DNA of 64,000 nt from JAAGZL01 sp050291365 (GCA_050291365.1 JBNKJS010000004.1:91242-155241), one strand, 5' to 3'; positions 26,732 to 36,917 are shown, numbered from the stretch's first letter. Notes: generated by a model from the letters alone, not told the origin. Numbers and translations: made by a program.

Positions 26732-28432
26732 CTAATTACTACGCATTACCCCACCCAGGGCTGGATCCCCTCCGCCAAAGGTAAATACATGGGAAAGATA
26801 CTCAGGAGGATCTACACCAAGAATTTGATACAGATACCTTAACTGACTACGAAACAGACGCTCAAAATCAGAGACCGTTTCGCCTGGATTGTAATCACCA
26901 AACCACCAGAACCAGTCTGATCCTTCACAGGTTGCCATCTGTAACTCTGCCTGTTCAACCGCAGTCGCGCTCAACCCACCTTCAGCCATCACCCTATCGA
27001 AGGTCTTTTTGGCCTCGATCAGCATATCCCAGGCGCGATTTTTATCCTTCTCACCTATCCATGTAGAGAATGTCCCATACACCCAACTTCCAGCCACCAA
27101 GGTCTTCAACTTATATGTTGGCAGATCTTGTTCAACAATATCGGAAAATGTTGTCAACTCCAGGCCAGGATGCTCAGACAATCGCTTATAGAGACTATCC
27201 AGGAAGTAACCGCCATTTCTGGGGTAGTGCTCCCAGGCATTCTCTCCATCCATGATTATTGAAACCACAATATCAGAAGGATCTTCAGAATGTTGTGCGA
27301 TAGATTCCAGATTAACAATAAGGTTGCTTACTGCATCTTCCGCATGCCAATCGGCATAGGTAAAGCCGATCAGATCAGATAGATTGTCATTGCGGAAAAA
27401 ACTGCTGATCTTTCCCTCTTTTACCTGGTAGGGTCTGTGCGCCCACTGCTCTGGCCAGGGCTCGCCGGCACAGCTCCGGTCCAGACTGTTATGTAAAACC
27501 TGTTGGCCGCTGGCAACCCAGCTAAAACCCTCTTCTTCCAGTATGCGCAGGCTATCTTCACAAACTGACCCTTCAGCTGGCCAGCAACCTTTGGGTTTAA
27601 GTCCAAAATATCTCTCAAACGATTCTATTCCCCGACGGATATGCCATCTGGAACGCTCTTCACCACCTGGATATATTGTACTCTGCGGCAACTTGGTATC
27701 TGGAAGCGCCTCCCGCGCCGAATCTATATCTAGCAACAGCGGGATAATCGGATGGGCATAAGGGGTAACCGATAACTCTATCCGGCCGTCTTGCGCCAAT
27801 TTCTTGTAGCGCTCAACCACAGTTGCGAGCAAATCTCCAATACTCTCCACTAGCCTATATCTATCTTCAGCAGTGTAACCCTTACGCTTTTTCTCTAAGG
27901 ATTTTATCCTCAGGTCGTTGATCCTGGGATACTCGCCCATCCAAGCCAGGTGATACCATACCAAGAGATCTACAATGAATTGATCGTTCAGATATTCTGC
28001 CGACTCGCTATGCTCTTGCACCAAACCAACAAAATCGGTCAGACGACGAAAGGTACGAAAACGGCCGCGCATGTGCTTTTCATTGGCCCGCAAGCAAGCC
28101 TTCATCAGCTCACAGCGGGATTCGGTATCAAGCGGTAACCCTGGGCCTGCCAGAGCAGCCAATAATGGGTCCTTGATCTGCCGTCCCCGAACCAGCCAGT
28201 CTTGAATCTGTTCTACGTAGTCACCTAACTGCTCAAGCAGTACCGGGGCAAAGTTGACCACGGCCCGCGCCTTTGGATTGTTTTCCAGATGGGACACCAT
28301 ATCCACATAATCTTTGATACCGTGCAGATAGACCCATGGTAGTTTGAAACTGCTGTGGTCAGGACCTCTATAGTCCGGCTGGTGCATATGCCAGCAGAGA
28401 ACCACCTTAAGGCGTTTTGTACTATCTGACAT
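26732..28432 (-). CDS. GH57 family alpha-glucan hydrolase/transferase
   Basis: It has 566 residues. The N-terminus VVLCWHMHQPDYR carries the HQP motif of glycoside hydrolase family 57, GCWPAEGS has the predicted nucleophile Glu and SIIMDGENAWEHY the general acid Asp. GH57 includes alpha-amylases, 4-alpha-glucanotransferases and branching enzymes; which activity applies cannot be read from the sequence, though annotators usually call this type alpha-amylase. Its start overlaps the end of glgC by 11 bp, so the two are translationally coupled and it likely acts on glycogen or maltodextrin in the cytoplasm. No signal peptide. Confidence 0.88.
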   Translation of the reverse strand: MSDSTKRLKVVLCWHMHQPDYRGPDHSSFKLPWVYLHGIKDYVDMVSHLENNPKARAVVNFAPVLLEQLGDYVEQIQDWLVRGRQIKDPLLAALAGPGLPLDTESRCELMKACLRANEKHMRGRFRTFRRLTDFVGLVQEHSESAEYLNDQFIVDLLVWYHLAWMGEYPRINDLRIKSLEKKRKGYTAEDRYRLVESIGDLLATVVERYKKLAQDGRIELSVTPYAHPIIPLLLDIDSAREALPDTKLPQSTIYPGGEERSRWHIRRGIESFERYFGLKPKGCWPAEGSVCEDSLRILEEEGFSWVASGQQVLHNSLDRSCAGEPWPEQWAHRPYQVKEGKISSFFRNDNLSDLIGFTYADWHAEDAVSNLIVNLESIAQHSEDPSDIVVSIIMDGENAWEHYPRNGGYFLDSLYKRLSEHPGLELTTFSDIVEQDLPTYKLKTLVAGSWVYGTFSTWIGEKDKNRAWDMLIEAKKTFDRVMAEGGLSATAVEQAELQMATCEGSDWFWWFGDYNPGETVSDFERLFRSQLRYLYQILGVDPPEYLSHVFTFGGGDPALGGVMRSN

Positions 28433-29693
28433 AGTTGGTAACCTGCCCCATCATTTCTGGAGTTACCAGGATCACACCATTGGGGGAGACGGTGAACCGC
28501 TGGGCATCGGCCGCCGGGTCCTCTCCGATAACAGTATTGTCAGGAATCCGGCAACGCTTATCGATTACAGCATTCCTAATACGGCAGTTTCTCCCGATAT
28601 CCACCTCAGGTAGTATCACAGAGTTTTCCACTGTGCAGTATGAATTTACCCTTACATTGGAAAAGAGCAGTGAGTTACGAACTAGTGAACCTGAAATGAT
28701 ACATCCTCCGGAAACCATGGAATCTACCGCCATGCCACGCCGGTCATCATCATCGAAGATGAATTTGGCCGGAGGCAGCTGTTCTTGGTAGGTCCAGATA
28801 GGCCAGGTTCGATCATACAAATTAAGCTCCGGCGTCACCCCGATCAGTTCCAGGTTAGTGGCCCAAAAGGCATCTATTGTACCTACATCGCGCCAATATC
28901 CCTGTCTGCCACTTTTTGGATCCCGAAAGGAATAGGCCATCACTCGATACTTGTCTATCACTGAAGGAATAATATCCTTGCCAAAATCATGGGTTGAGGA
29001 TGGCATATCGGCGTCTTTAATCAACTGTTCGAACAGAAACGCCTTATTGAATACATAGATACCCATGGAGGCCAGGGCGGTATCTTCGCGCCCTGGTATA
29101 GGCTTTGGATTTTTCGGCTTCTCCTCGAACTCTATCACCCTGGAGTCATCATCCACTCTCATAACGCCAAAGGATTTAGCCGTATCCAGATCCACATCGA
29201 TACAACCCACGGTGATATCTGCGCCAGTGGCAACATGATGGGCAATCATGGCACCGTAATCCATGCGGTAGATGTGGTCGCCCGCAAGAATAAGTACGTA
29301 ATCAGGATTGTGGCTACGAAAGATATCAATGTTCTGATGCACAGCATCTGCCGTACCCGTATACCAGCTGTTTTCATTGATCCTCTGCTGAGCCGGTATC
29401 AGCTCAACATACTCTCCAAACTCCCCCCGTAAAAAACCCCATCCTCTCTGGATATGCAAAATCAGTGAGTGGGCCTTGTACTGGGTTAGGATGCCTATAC
29501 GGCGAATACCGGAGTTTATACAGTTAGAGAGTGGGAAATCGATAATTCGAAACTTCCCCCCGAATGGTACAGCAGGTTTTGTGCGCCACTTGGTTAAATC
29601 CTGTAAGCGCGAACCGCGACCACCTGCGAGAATCAGCGCCAAGGTGTTTTTTGTTATTTTACTAACAAACCTTGGATCCTGCTCCATATTCAT
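28422..29693 (-). CDS. glgC: Glucose-1-phosphate adenylyltransferase
   Basis: It makes ADP-glucose from ATP and glucose-1-phosphate, the committed step of bacterial glycogen synthesis. It has 423 residues (E. coli 431). Nucleotidyltransferase signature LALILAGGRGSRLQDLTKWRTKPAVPFGGKFR in two parts, the catalytic LILAGDHIYRMDY, the sugar-phosphate loop FEEKPKNPKP, and a C-terminal left-handed beta helix with GGCIISGS repeats. GGGAGG lies nine bases before the ATG. Family enzymes are allosterically regulated by glycolytic intermediates. Divergent from glgB across a 251-bp intergenic region. Confidence 0.97.
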   Translation of the reverse strand: MNMEQDPRFVSKITKNTLALILAGGRGSRLQDLTKWRTKPAVPFGGKFRIIDFPLSNCINSGIRRIGILTQYKAHSLILHIQRGWGFLRGEFGEYVELIPAQQRINENSWYTGTADAVHQNIDIFRSHNPDYVLILAGDHIYRMDYGAMIAHHVATGADITVGCIDVDLDTAKSFGVMRVDDDSRVIEFEEKPKNPKPIPGREDTALASMGIYVFNKAFLFEQLIKDADMPSSTHDFGKDIIPSVIDKYRVMAYSFRDPKSGRQGYWRDVGTIDAFWATNLELIGVTPELNLYDRTWPIWTYQEQLPPAKFIFDDDDRRGMAVDSMVSGGCIISGSLVRNSLLFSNVRVNSYCTVENSVILPEVDIGRNCRIRNAVIDKRCRIPDNTVIGEDPAADAQRFTVSPNGVILVTPEMMGQVTNYVR

Positions 29694-29944
29694 TCTCAGC
29701 GCCCTCCCGCTACTTCATATTCATTAATCGACGATTTACATCCCTACTTAGCATATACTATCACGCACCCATATGGAGTAGATTTCGAATCTATTAATCA
29801 TTCAAAGGATAATTCCCTCTCATCGACTGTTCACACTGTCTAAAATAACCCTATAATCCGCTGAAAGAAAGCATTAAATTCAACACGAATGATCATAACT
29901 AGTCGATCAGGAAATATGAGCATAGCAGGTATAATAGAGACGTA

Positions 29945-32137
29945 ATGAAAAGCAAAAAGAAAATAGCATCAAAAGAACTCAAAACGCCCTTACAACAAAT
30001 ACTACAGGCGCGCCATCACGACCCTTTTGAGGTATTAGGGCGACATATTAAAGGCAAACAGGCTCTGGTCCGTGCATTTCTTCCCCATGCTGATAAGGTC
30101 GAGATTGTAGAGATAGCCCAGCCTATGGAGCGTATTCCAGGCTCTGATTTCTTTGAATGGAAAGGAGACCCAGATTCTCTGCCGGTACATTATCAAATCT
30201 CATGGATAGCCGATTCCGGGGAACTTATCTCACGCTATGACCCGTACTGCTTTGGGCCACAACTAGAACATTTCGACCTACACCTCTTCAGTGAGGGCAA
30301 CCACTGGCACGCCTACCGCTTTCTCGGGGCCCACTCCCACACTGCAGATGGTCACGCTGGAATCCTATTTGCGGTATGGGCGCCAAACGCTGCGCGAGTA
30401 AGCGTTGTAGGCGACTTCAACCGCTGGGACGGCCGCATTAATCCTATGCGATCGAGGGGTGAGACTGGTGTATGGGAGCTGTTCATCCCTGGCCTTGAGG
30501 CTGGCTGTAATTACAAATACGAGATCCTGAGCCAAAAGGGACAGGTACTCCTAAAGAGCGATCCTTACGGCAATCAATTCCAGTTCCGCCCAGATACAGC
30601 CTCTGTCGTGGCGCCAGAAAGTACCCACGAATGGAATGACGAAGATTGGCTCACTAGACGTAAACAGGATAACTGGCAACATATCCCTATCTCCATCTAT
30701 GAGATTCACCTGGGTTCTTGGAGACGGGGAGACAACAACAGTTTTATGAACTATCGGGAAATGGCTCATCGCCTAATCCCATATATTCTGCAAACTGGCT
30801 TTACCCATATCGAGCTGCTACCAATCACCGAACATCCATTCGACGCCTCCTGGGGCTACCAGACTACCGGTTATTTCGCACCGACCAGCCGTTTCGGCAC
30901 ACCGGATGACTTCCGCTACTTTGTCGACCAGATGCACCAAAACGGCATAGGAGTGATCCTGGACTGGGTGCCGGCACACTTTCCCAAGGACCAGCACGGT
31001 CTGGGGCATTTCGACGGCTCAGCCCTGTACGAACACGAAGACCCACGCAAGGGTGAGCATAGGGACTGGGGTACATATATCTTCAACTATGGACGCGCTG
31101 AGGTTAAAAACTTCCTGCTGGCCAGCGCCATCTATTGGCTGGAGGAGTTCCATCTGGATGGGCTTAGGGTGGATGCAGTAGCCTCAATGCTCTATCTCGA
31201 CTACTCCAGGGAGGATGGAGATTGGCTGCCGAACGAATATGGTGGCCGGGAAAATCTGGAGGCAGTCAGGTTTCTGCAACAACTAAACACCGTTACCCAT
31301 GATGAGTTCCCAGGAACAGTAATACTGGCGGAAGAGTCTACCTCCTGGCCCCAGGTCTCTGGTCCTACCTGGCTTGGAGGCCTTGGCTTTAGCATGAAAT
31401 GGAACATGGGATGGATGCACGACACCCTGTCCTACATGGAGAAAGACCCTATCCACCGCCACTATCACCACGACATGCTCACCTTTGGTATGCTCTACTG
31501 CTATACAGAGAACTTTATCCTCCCATTCTCCCACGATGAGGTGGTACACGGTAAAGGCTCCCTGTTGGATAAGATGCCGGGAGATGATTGGCAACGGTTC
31601 GCATCAGTACGTCTACTGTTCAGCTACATGTTTACCTATCCCGGCAAAAAACTGCTGTTCATGGGCAATGAGTTCGCCCATGGCCGTGAATGGGATGAAG
31701 AATCGGAACTGGATTGGTATCTGGTAGATCGACCACAACATCATGGCATTCAGACCCTTATCAGCGAACTAAACCGTCTGTACAAAGAAATACCTGCATT
31801 ACACGCTCTGGACTTTGAAGGCAGCGGTTTCGAATGGGTTGACTGTCATGATGCCGCTCAGTCTGTTCTCAGTTATCTGCGCAAAGATCAAAATGGTGTA
31901 TTTGTAGTGGTAATCCTGAACTACACCCCTGTACCCAGAGATAACTACCGTATTGGGGTACCTGTGGCCGGAAGATATCGGGAACTGTTCAATTCAGACT
32001 CTGAATATTACGGTGGTGGTAATCTTGGGAACCTGGCTGAGATCAGCACGGAACCAACCCCATGGATGGGACATCCCCACTCCATGACTTTAACCTTGCC
32101 GCCTCTGGGGGCCTTGATTCTGCAACCTACAGAGTAG
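29945..32137 (+). CDS. glgB: 1,4-alpha-glucan branching enzyme
   Basis: GH13 enzyme that forms alpha-1,6 branches in glycogen. It has 730 residues (E. coli 728). Order: N-terminal N1 domain (HHDPFEVLGRH), CBM48 (GILFAVWAPNAARVSVVGDFNRWDGR), the catalytic barrel with DGLRVDAVASMLYLDYSR holding the nucleophile Asp, AEESTSWP with the acid Glu and FSHDEVVHGKGS, then the C-terminal beta domain. A TATAAT at 29930-29935 is only nine bases from the ATG, too close for a normal leader. Convergent with pgi at 12 bp. Confidence 0.97.
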   Translation: MKSKKKIASKELKTPLQQILQARHHDPFEVLGRHIKGKQALVRAFLPHADKVEIVEIAQPMERIPGSDFFEWKGDPDSLPVHYQISWIADSGELISRYDPYCFGPQLEHFDLHLFSEGNHWHAYRFLGAHSHTADGHAGILFAVWAPNAARVSVVGDFNRWDGRINPMRSRGETGVWELFIPGLEAGCNYKYEILSQKGQVLLKSDPYGNQFQFRPDTASVVAPESTHEWNDEDWLTRRKQDNWQHIPISIYEIHLGSWRRGDNNSFMNYREMAHRLIPYILQTGFTHIELLPITEHPFDASWGYQTTGYFAPTSRFGTPDDFRYFVDQMHQNGIGVILDWVPAHFPKDQHGLGHFDGSALYEHEDPRKGEHRDWGTYIFNYGRAEVKNFLLASAIYWLEEFHLDGLRVDAVASMLYLDYSREDGDWLPNEYGGRENLEAVRFLQQLNTVTHDEFPGTVILAEESTSWPQVSGPTWLGGLGFSMKWNMGWMHDTLSYMEKDPIHRHYHHDMLTFGMLYCYTENFILPFSHDEVVHGKGSLLDKMPGDDWQRFASVRLLFSYMFTYPGKKLLFMGNEFAHGREWDEESELDWYLVDRPQHHGIQTLISELNRLYKEIPALHALDFEGSGFEWVDCHDAAQSVLSYLRKDQNGVFVVVILNYTPVPRDNYRIGVPVAGRYRELFNSDSEYYGGGNLGNLAEISTEPTPWMGHPHSMTLTLPPLGALILQPTE

Positions 32138-32149
32138 CTTTACTGAGGT

Positions 32150-33814
32150 CTAACACCGCATCTTGTTGCAATAGTCGATAAGGGATGCAGTTGAGCTATC
32201 GTGCTCTGCAGTGGAAGGCTCGCCTTGCAGCTCCGGAAGGATGACCCCCGCAAGCTGCTTGCCCAGCTCCACCCCCCACTGATCAAAGGAGTTTAGATTC
32301 CAGATCACCCCCTGAACAAAGATCTTATGTTCATACAGCGCAATCAGCGAACCCAGACGCTGTGGAGTCAACTTGTCGATCAAAATAGTATTGGTAGGGC
32401 TATTACCAGGAAACTGCTTATGGGGCAGTAGCTCCTCTACTCGCTCCTGGCTTAGACCAGATAACTCAAGCTCCGCCCTCGCCTCCTGCTCGTTCTTGCC
32501 TTTCATCAAGGCCTCGGTCTGGGCCAGACAGTTCGCCAACAGCTTTTCATGTTGATCGCCCAGTTCATTATGACTCTGTACCGGGGCTATGAAATCTGCA
32601 GGTATCATCTGGGTACCTTGATGTATCAACTGATAAAATGCATGTTGACCATCTGTACCCGCCATACCCCAGAGTACCGGACCAGTAGTGTAATCCACCA
32701 GTTGACCCTCCCGGGTCACCCGCTTGCCATTGCTCTCCATATCCGCCTGCTGCAGATAGTCCGGGAGCAGACGCAGGTACTGATCGTAGGGAAGTACTGC
32801 ATGGGTAGCTGCCCCGGCGAAGTTACCATACCAAACCCCAAGCAAGGCCAGGATAACAGGCATGTTCCGCTCCAGCTCAGCGGTGCGAAAGTGCTCATCC
32901 ATAGCATGGGCACCATCTAGCAGCTGATAAAATCTATCCATGCCAACTGCCACGGCAATAGGCAACCCAATGGCGGACCAGAGGGAGTAACGGCCACCGA
33001 CCCAGTCCCAGAACACAAACATGTTGGCTGTATCTATACCGAATGCGGACACTGCCTCTGCGTTGGTGGAAACTGCGACAAAATGGCGGGCGATAGCCTT
33101 TTCGTCTCTCACTCCATCCAAACACCATTTGCGTGCAGCATGGGCATTGGTAAGGGTCTCCTGGGTGGTGAAGGTCTTAGAGGCCACAATAAACAGGGTG
33201 GTCTCAGGATTGAGAGGTTTCAAGGTCTCAACCAGATGGGTGGCATCTACGTTGGAAACAAAATGGACCCTCAGATCTGGAGACTGGTACTTGCCCAGGG
33301 CCTCACAGACCATCAACGGGCCTAGATTAGAGCCACCGATCCCAATATTTACCACATCAGTGATACGCTGGCCCGTGTATCCCTTCCATTCTCCAGCGCG
33401 AATCTGGTTCGAGAAACTCTCCATCTGCTCCAGGACGGAGTTCACCTCAGGCATTACATCCTTGCCGTTGGCCATAATCGGGCTGTTGGAGCGATTGCGC
33501 AAGGCCGTATGCAGTACCGAGCGCCCTTCGGTGCTGTTAATGGCCTCACCGGTAAACATACGTTCAGCCCAACCTGGAACATCCACCGCCTTGGCCAGTT
33601 GCAGCAACAGATCCCTGGTGGTGCCTGTTAGACGGTTTTTAGAGTAATCCAGCAATATTCCACAATCAGCGACTGAAAACCGTTTAAACCGTCCCGGATC
33701 CAGGGCAAACAGCTCCCGCATGTGAATCTGCTGGATATCTCCCCAGTGCTGTTCCAGGGCCTTCCACTCTGTTAAACCGGTAACTGATTTCATATCTGGT
33801 AATTTGCTATTCAC
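32150..33814 (-). CDS. pgi: Glucose-6-phosphate isomerase
   Basis: It interconverts glucose-6-phosphate and fructose-6-phosphate. It has 554 residues from a GTG at 33814 (an ATG seven codons later is the alternative; neither has a clear ribosome-binding site). Signatures: TDVVNIGIGGSNLGPLM, GGRYSLWSAIGLP, and near the end LIALYEHKIFVQGVIWNLNSFDQWGVELGK, with the catalytic Glu and His (MESNGKR and HNELGDQHEK regions) preserved. Placed between glgB and glgA, it links glycogen to glycolysis/gluconeogenesis. Confidence 0.97.
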   Translation of the reverse strand: MNSKLPDMKSVTGLTEWKALEQHWGDIQQIHMRELFALDPGRFKRFSVADCGILLDYSKNRLTGTTRDLLLQLAKAVDVPGWAERMFTGEAINSTEGRSVLHTALRNRSNSPIMANGKDVMPEVNSVLEQMESFSNQIRAGEWKGYTGQRITDVVNIGIGGSNLGPLMVCEALGKYQSPDLRVHFVSNVDATHLVETLKPLNPETTLFIVASKTFTTQETLTNAHAARKWCLDGVRDEKAIARHFVAVSTNAEAVSAFGIDTANMFVFWDWVGGRYSLWSAIGLPIAVAVGMDRFYQLLDGAHAMDEHFRTAELERNMPVILALLGVWYGNFAGAATHAVLPYDQYLRLLPDYLQQADMESNGKRVTREGQLVDYTTGPVLWGMAGTDGQHAFYQLIHQGTQMIPADFIAPVQSHNELGDQHEKLLANCLAQTEALMKGKNEQEARAELELSGLSQERVEELLPHKQFPGNSPTNTILIDKLTPQRLGSLIALYEHKIFVQGVIWNLNSFDQWGVELGKQLAGVILPELQGEPSTAEHDSSTASLIDYCNKMRC

Positions 33815-33900
33815 AGGTTTGAATTATTTTTTGCACTTTATTCAATTCACGCGTTAAAGTATATCCATTGCGCATAATAAACCACTACTACAGCAAGAAT

Positions 33901-35418
33901 ATGACAGGTAGTTCTACATACACCAGCGGGAATTCACCCCAAAAGATACTGTTTGCCGCCAGCGAGGCCCAACCACTGATAAAAACAGGTGGTCTGGCCG
34001 ATGTGGCAGGGAGCCTGCCCAAGGCCCTGAGCGAATTAGGCCTGGATGTGCGTCTAATACTACCCGCATATCCACAGGCGGTGGAACGGGCGATTCCGCT
34101 GGAAACAGTCGCCACATTCAAAATCAGCGGCGTATCTGAACCTGTGCGTATCCTGGAACAGAGGGTAGAGGGAAAGTTACATGTCTATCTTGTGGATGCC
34201 CCAGGAATGTTCAGCCGCCCTGGTAATCCATACACAGAGGCGTCTGGACGGCCATGGACCGACAACGCCCAACGCTTTGCCCTATTCTGCCGCACCGTGG
34301 TCAGAGTTGCCATGGATCAGGCTGGACTGGGTTGGTGTCCTGATGTGGTGCACTGCAATGACTGGCAGACCGGCTTGATTCCGGCCCTACTGGCCCAGGA
34401 GTGGGATCGTCCAGCCACCATATTCACCATCCACAATCTCTCCTATCAAGGAATGTACGATTCATCAACCTTCGACCAACTAATGTTGCCAGAACAGTTT
34501 TGGACACCGGATGGCTTGGAGTTTCATGACAACTTCTCATTTATTAAAGGCGGACTTGTGTTTGCTGACTGGCTGACCACAGTAAGTCATACCTACGCTA
34601 AAGAGATACGCACAGAGGAGTTCGGCTATGGTCTAGAGGATCTGCTGGAACATCGCGCCGACAGATTGATTGGAGTCCTCAACGGTATTGATTATCAGAT
34701 CTGGAACCCGGCCACCGATATTCATATTGATCACAACTACGACTTTAACAGCTTTGAGAAAAAACAGGCGAATAAGCTAAGTCTGCAAAAGGAACTAGGT
34801 CTGGAGGAAAACCAGGAAGCCATGCTGTTTGGAAATATCGGACGCATTGTTGAGCAGAAAGGGATCGATATGATCATCGATATCCTGCCCAAAATGATGC
34901 AGAAGAGGGATATTCAACTAGTCGTTCTTGGTAGCGGTGAAGAACATCTGGAACAGGCCTTGGAGACTGCTGCACAAAAGTTCCCCGACAGATGCGTGGT
35001 CAACATTGGTTATGACGAACATCTTGCACATCGCATCGAGGCGGGGTGTGACTGTTTTCTGATGCCTTCCCGTTTCGAGCCATGCGGTCTAAATCAGTTG
35101 TTCAGTCTACGTTATGGCACTGTTCCCATCGTAAACCGTACCGGCGGACTGGCAGATACAGTAAGGAACCTGGACCCCTCATCCATGCTTAATGACACAG
35201 CCACCGGTTTTGCTACTGATAAACCTGACGCCGACTCCCTATTTGTTGCAGTGAACCGAGCCATAGAGTATTACCGCCGCCCTGGTATGTGGTGGGAAAA
35301 ACTTGCTATTCACGGGATGAAGCAGGACTTCAGCTGGGGCTCCAGCGCCGCTCACTACCTGGAGATATACGCTAAAGCGATGGATGCTCCCGCGAAGAAT
35401 CCGATAGCCGCGGCCTAG
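33901..35418 (+). CDS. glgA: Glycogen synthase (ADP-glucose)
   Basis: GT5 enzyme that extends alpha-1,4-glucan from ADP-glucose. It has 505 residues from the ATG at 33901; a TTG eleven codons upstream is not supported. The ADP-glucose site KTGGLADVAGSLPKAL is near residue 31, VVHCNDWQTGLIPAL and IFTIHNLSYQGMY follow, and the second Rossmann domain has GRIVEQKGIDMI, the catalytic PSRFEPCGLNQL and YGTVPIVNRTGGLADTV. Divergent from pgi and followed by a bidirectional terminator shared with panD. Together with glgC and glgB it completes the synthesis pathway. Confidence 0.97.
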   Translation: MTGSSTYTSGNSPQKILFAASEAQPLIKTGGLADVAGSLPKALSELGLDVRLILPAYPQAVERAIPLETVATFKISGVSEPVRILEQRVEGKLHVYLVDAPGMFSRPGNPYTEASGRPWTDNAQRFALFCRTVVRVAMDQAGLGWCPDVVHCNDWQTGLIPALLAQEWDRPATIFTIHNLSYQGMYDSSTFDQLMLPEQFWTPDGLEFHDNFSFIKGGLVFADWLTTVSHTYAKEIRTEEFGYGLEDLLEHRADRLIGVLNGIDYQIWNPATDIHIDHNYDFNSFEKKQANKLSLQKELGLEENQEAMLFGNIGRIVEQKGIDMIIDILPKMMQKRDIQLVVLGSGEEHLEQALETAAQKFPDRCVVNIGYDEHLAHRIEAGCDCFLMPSRFEPCGLNQLFSLRYGTVPIVNRTGGLADTVRNLDPSSMLNDTATGFATDKPDADSLFVAVNRAIEYYRRPGMWWEKLAIHGMKQDFSWGSSAAHYLEIYAKAMDAPAKNPIAAA

Positions 35419-35552
35419 CCAGTATGTTGCACTAAGGCAGACACCGCTTTATGGAATCTTCGGTTATGCAACAGGCTAGAGATATTCCCTGTTATTTAGA
35501 AAAACCGCGATTTACCCTGACCCCTTCACGCAGCATACGGCAAAAATTGCAC

Positions 35553-35582
35553 AAAAAAACGGCGCCCAACAGCGCCGTTTTT
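35553..35582. terminator. Bidirectional terminator between glgA and panD
   Basis: AAAACGGCGC and GCGCCGTTTT are perfect complements around CCAACA, flanked by A and T tracts on both sides, so it works for glgA (plus) and panD (minus). The remaining 35419-35552 holds no gene. Confidence 0.92.
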
Positions 35583-35599
35583 AATTCCTTCCTTGCGGA

Positions 35600-35980
35600 T
35601 CAGGCCACCTGGGTTGCGATTGCGTCTCCGGTGTGTGTCACCACGTTATGCTCGTTCAGGTATACCAGGCTTGGCTTGTAGCTAGCTGCCGCCTCCTGGT
35701 CCATACCGGCATAGGCGCATATGATTACCCTGTCACCTGGGGTGGCTTTGTGTGCCGCTGCCCCATTTACCGAGATAATTCTAGAGCCGGCCTCCGCCTC
35801 TATGGCATAGGTGGTAAAGCGTTCACCATTTGCAATATTGTAAATCTGAATCTGCTCGTACGGTAAAATTCCAGCCAGTTCCATCAGGTCCGTATCAATA
35901 GCACAAGATCCCTCATAATCCAGTTCTGCATGGGTAACGCAAGCGCGGTGCAACTTGCATTTGAGAACGGTTAACTGCAT
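35600..35980 (-). CDS. panD: Aspartate 1-decarboxylase
   Basis: It makes beta-alanine from aspartate for pantothenate. It has 126 residues, the normal length. The proenzyme self-cleaves between Gly24 and Ser25 in YEGSCAID to form the pyruvoyl cofactor; Lys9, Tyr58-region and the TTYAIEAEAGS motif are in place. Cytoplasmic tetramer. Last gene of the pcnB-folK-dNK-panB-panC-panD run, 79 bp after panC. As a self-processing member it is expected to need a maturation factor only in enterics. Confidence 0.96.
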   Translation of the reverse strand: MQLTVLKCKLHRACVTHAELDYEGSCAIDTDLMELAGILPYEQIQIYNIANGERFTTYAIEAEAGSRIISVNGAAAHKATPGDRVIICAYAGMDQEAAASYKPSLVYLNEHNVVTHTGDAIATQVA

Positions 35981-36059
35981 CTGCTAAAAGCTCCTAAATA
36001 AATCCCAGTAAATCAGGCGCGTAATTATGCTCTATCCGCAGCCAATCATCAAACCAGAT

Positions 36060-36917
36060 CTAACATTTGGCAGCAAAAACAGGGAGATTGTCGATTAGAC
36101 GTGCCTTACCTAAATATGCTGCCGCCACAATAACTAGACTCTGGTCAGCAGCAGTTGGTTCCAAAAGATCATCTGCCCTGCGTATAAAGTAATAGTCTGG
36201 GCTAAATCCTGCTTTTTCAAGAGCTTGCTTAGCCTCTTGCTCAAGTTTAGCGTAATCTCTCTTCCCTGGCTCTATCGCATCTGCCGTAGCCTGCATGATC
36301 CGAAACAGCTCTGGGGCCTGTTTTCTCTCCTGAGCAGTCAGATATCCATTGCGGGAACTCATGGCCAAGCCATCCTCCTCCCTTACGGTGGGAACACCTA
36401 TTATCTCTACTGGAATGCAGAGATCATCCACCATACGGCGAATCACCATCAGCTGCTGATAATCCTTCTGGCCAAACAGGGCAATATCTGGCTGAACCAT
36501 ATTGAATAGCTTACAAACCACTGTGGCCACACCCACGAAGTGTCCAGGTCGAGAGGCCCCGCATAGGATATCCGAGATGCCTGGCACCTCTACTTTAGTT
36601 TGAAGTCGCTGGGGACCGGAGTAGACCTCCTCCACAGAGGGTGCAAACAGCAGATCAGCCCCTGTCTCCACCAGGGCGCTGGAGTCCTGCTGCATAGTCC
36701 TGGGATAACTTTCGAAGTCTTCTCCTGCACCAAACTGCAATGGATTGACAAATATAGTGACCACCACCCTATCTGCCATCTCTCGGGCCTGGCGCACCAG
36801 GGTCAGATGTCCTGCATGCAGATTACCCATAGTTGGAACCAGGGCGATGCGCTCCCCGGCCATGCGCCACTCTCTGACCTGCTCGCGCAGATCAGCAATG
36901 GTATTTAGAGTTATCAT
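36060..36917 (-). CDS. panC: Pantothenate synthetase
   Basis: It joins pantoate and beta-alanine with ATP to give pantothenate. It has 285 residues. The nucleotidyltransferase HIGH-type motif is MGNLHAGHLTLV (about residues 30-41), and KMSKS-like chemistry is served by the LAMSSRNGYL loop; FGQKDYQQLMVIRRMV is conserved. Its ATG overlaps the panB stop by 4 bp, indicating coupling. Cytoplasmic homodimer. Confidence 0.97.
   Translation of the reverse strand: MITLNTIADLREQVREWRMAGERIALVPTMGNLHAGHLTLVRQAREMADRVVVTIFVNPLQFGAGEDFESYPRTMQQDSSALVETGADLLFAPSVEEVYSGPQRLQTKVEVPGISDILCGASRPGHFVGVATVVCKLFNMVQPDIALFGQKDYQQLMVIRRMVDDLCIPVEIIGVPTVREEDGLAMSSRNGYLTAQERKQAPELFRIMQATADAIEPGKRDYAKLEQEAKQALEKAGFSPDYYFIRRADDLLEPTAADQSLVIVAAAYLGKARLIDNLPVFAAKC

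Noticed and set aside
29930..29935. TATAAT nine bases before glgB as a promoter of a leaderless mRNA
   Set aside because: There is no -35 element at a usable distance, and glgB is expected to need a ribosome-binding site; kept only as a remark.
33021..33647. A 208-codon open frame on the plus strand, antisense to pgi
   Set aside because: It is a shadow of the strongly conserved pgi gene, with low-complexity composition and no ribosome-binding site.
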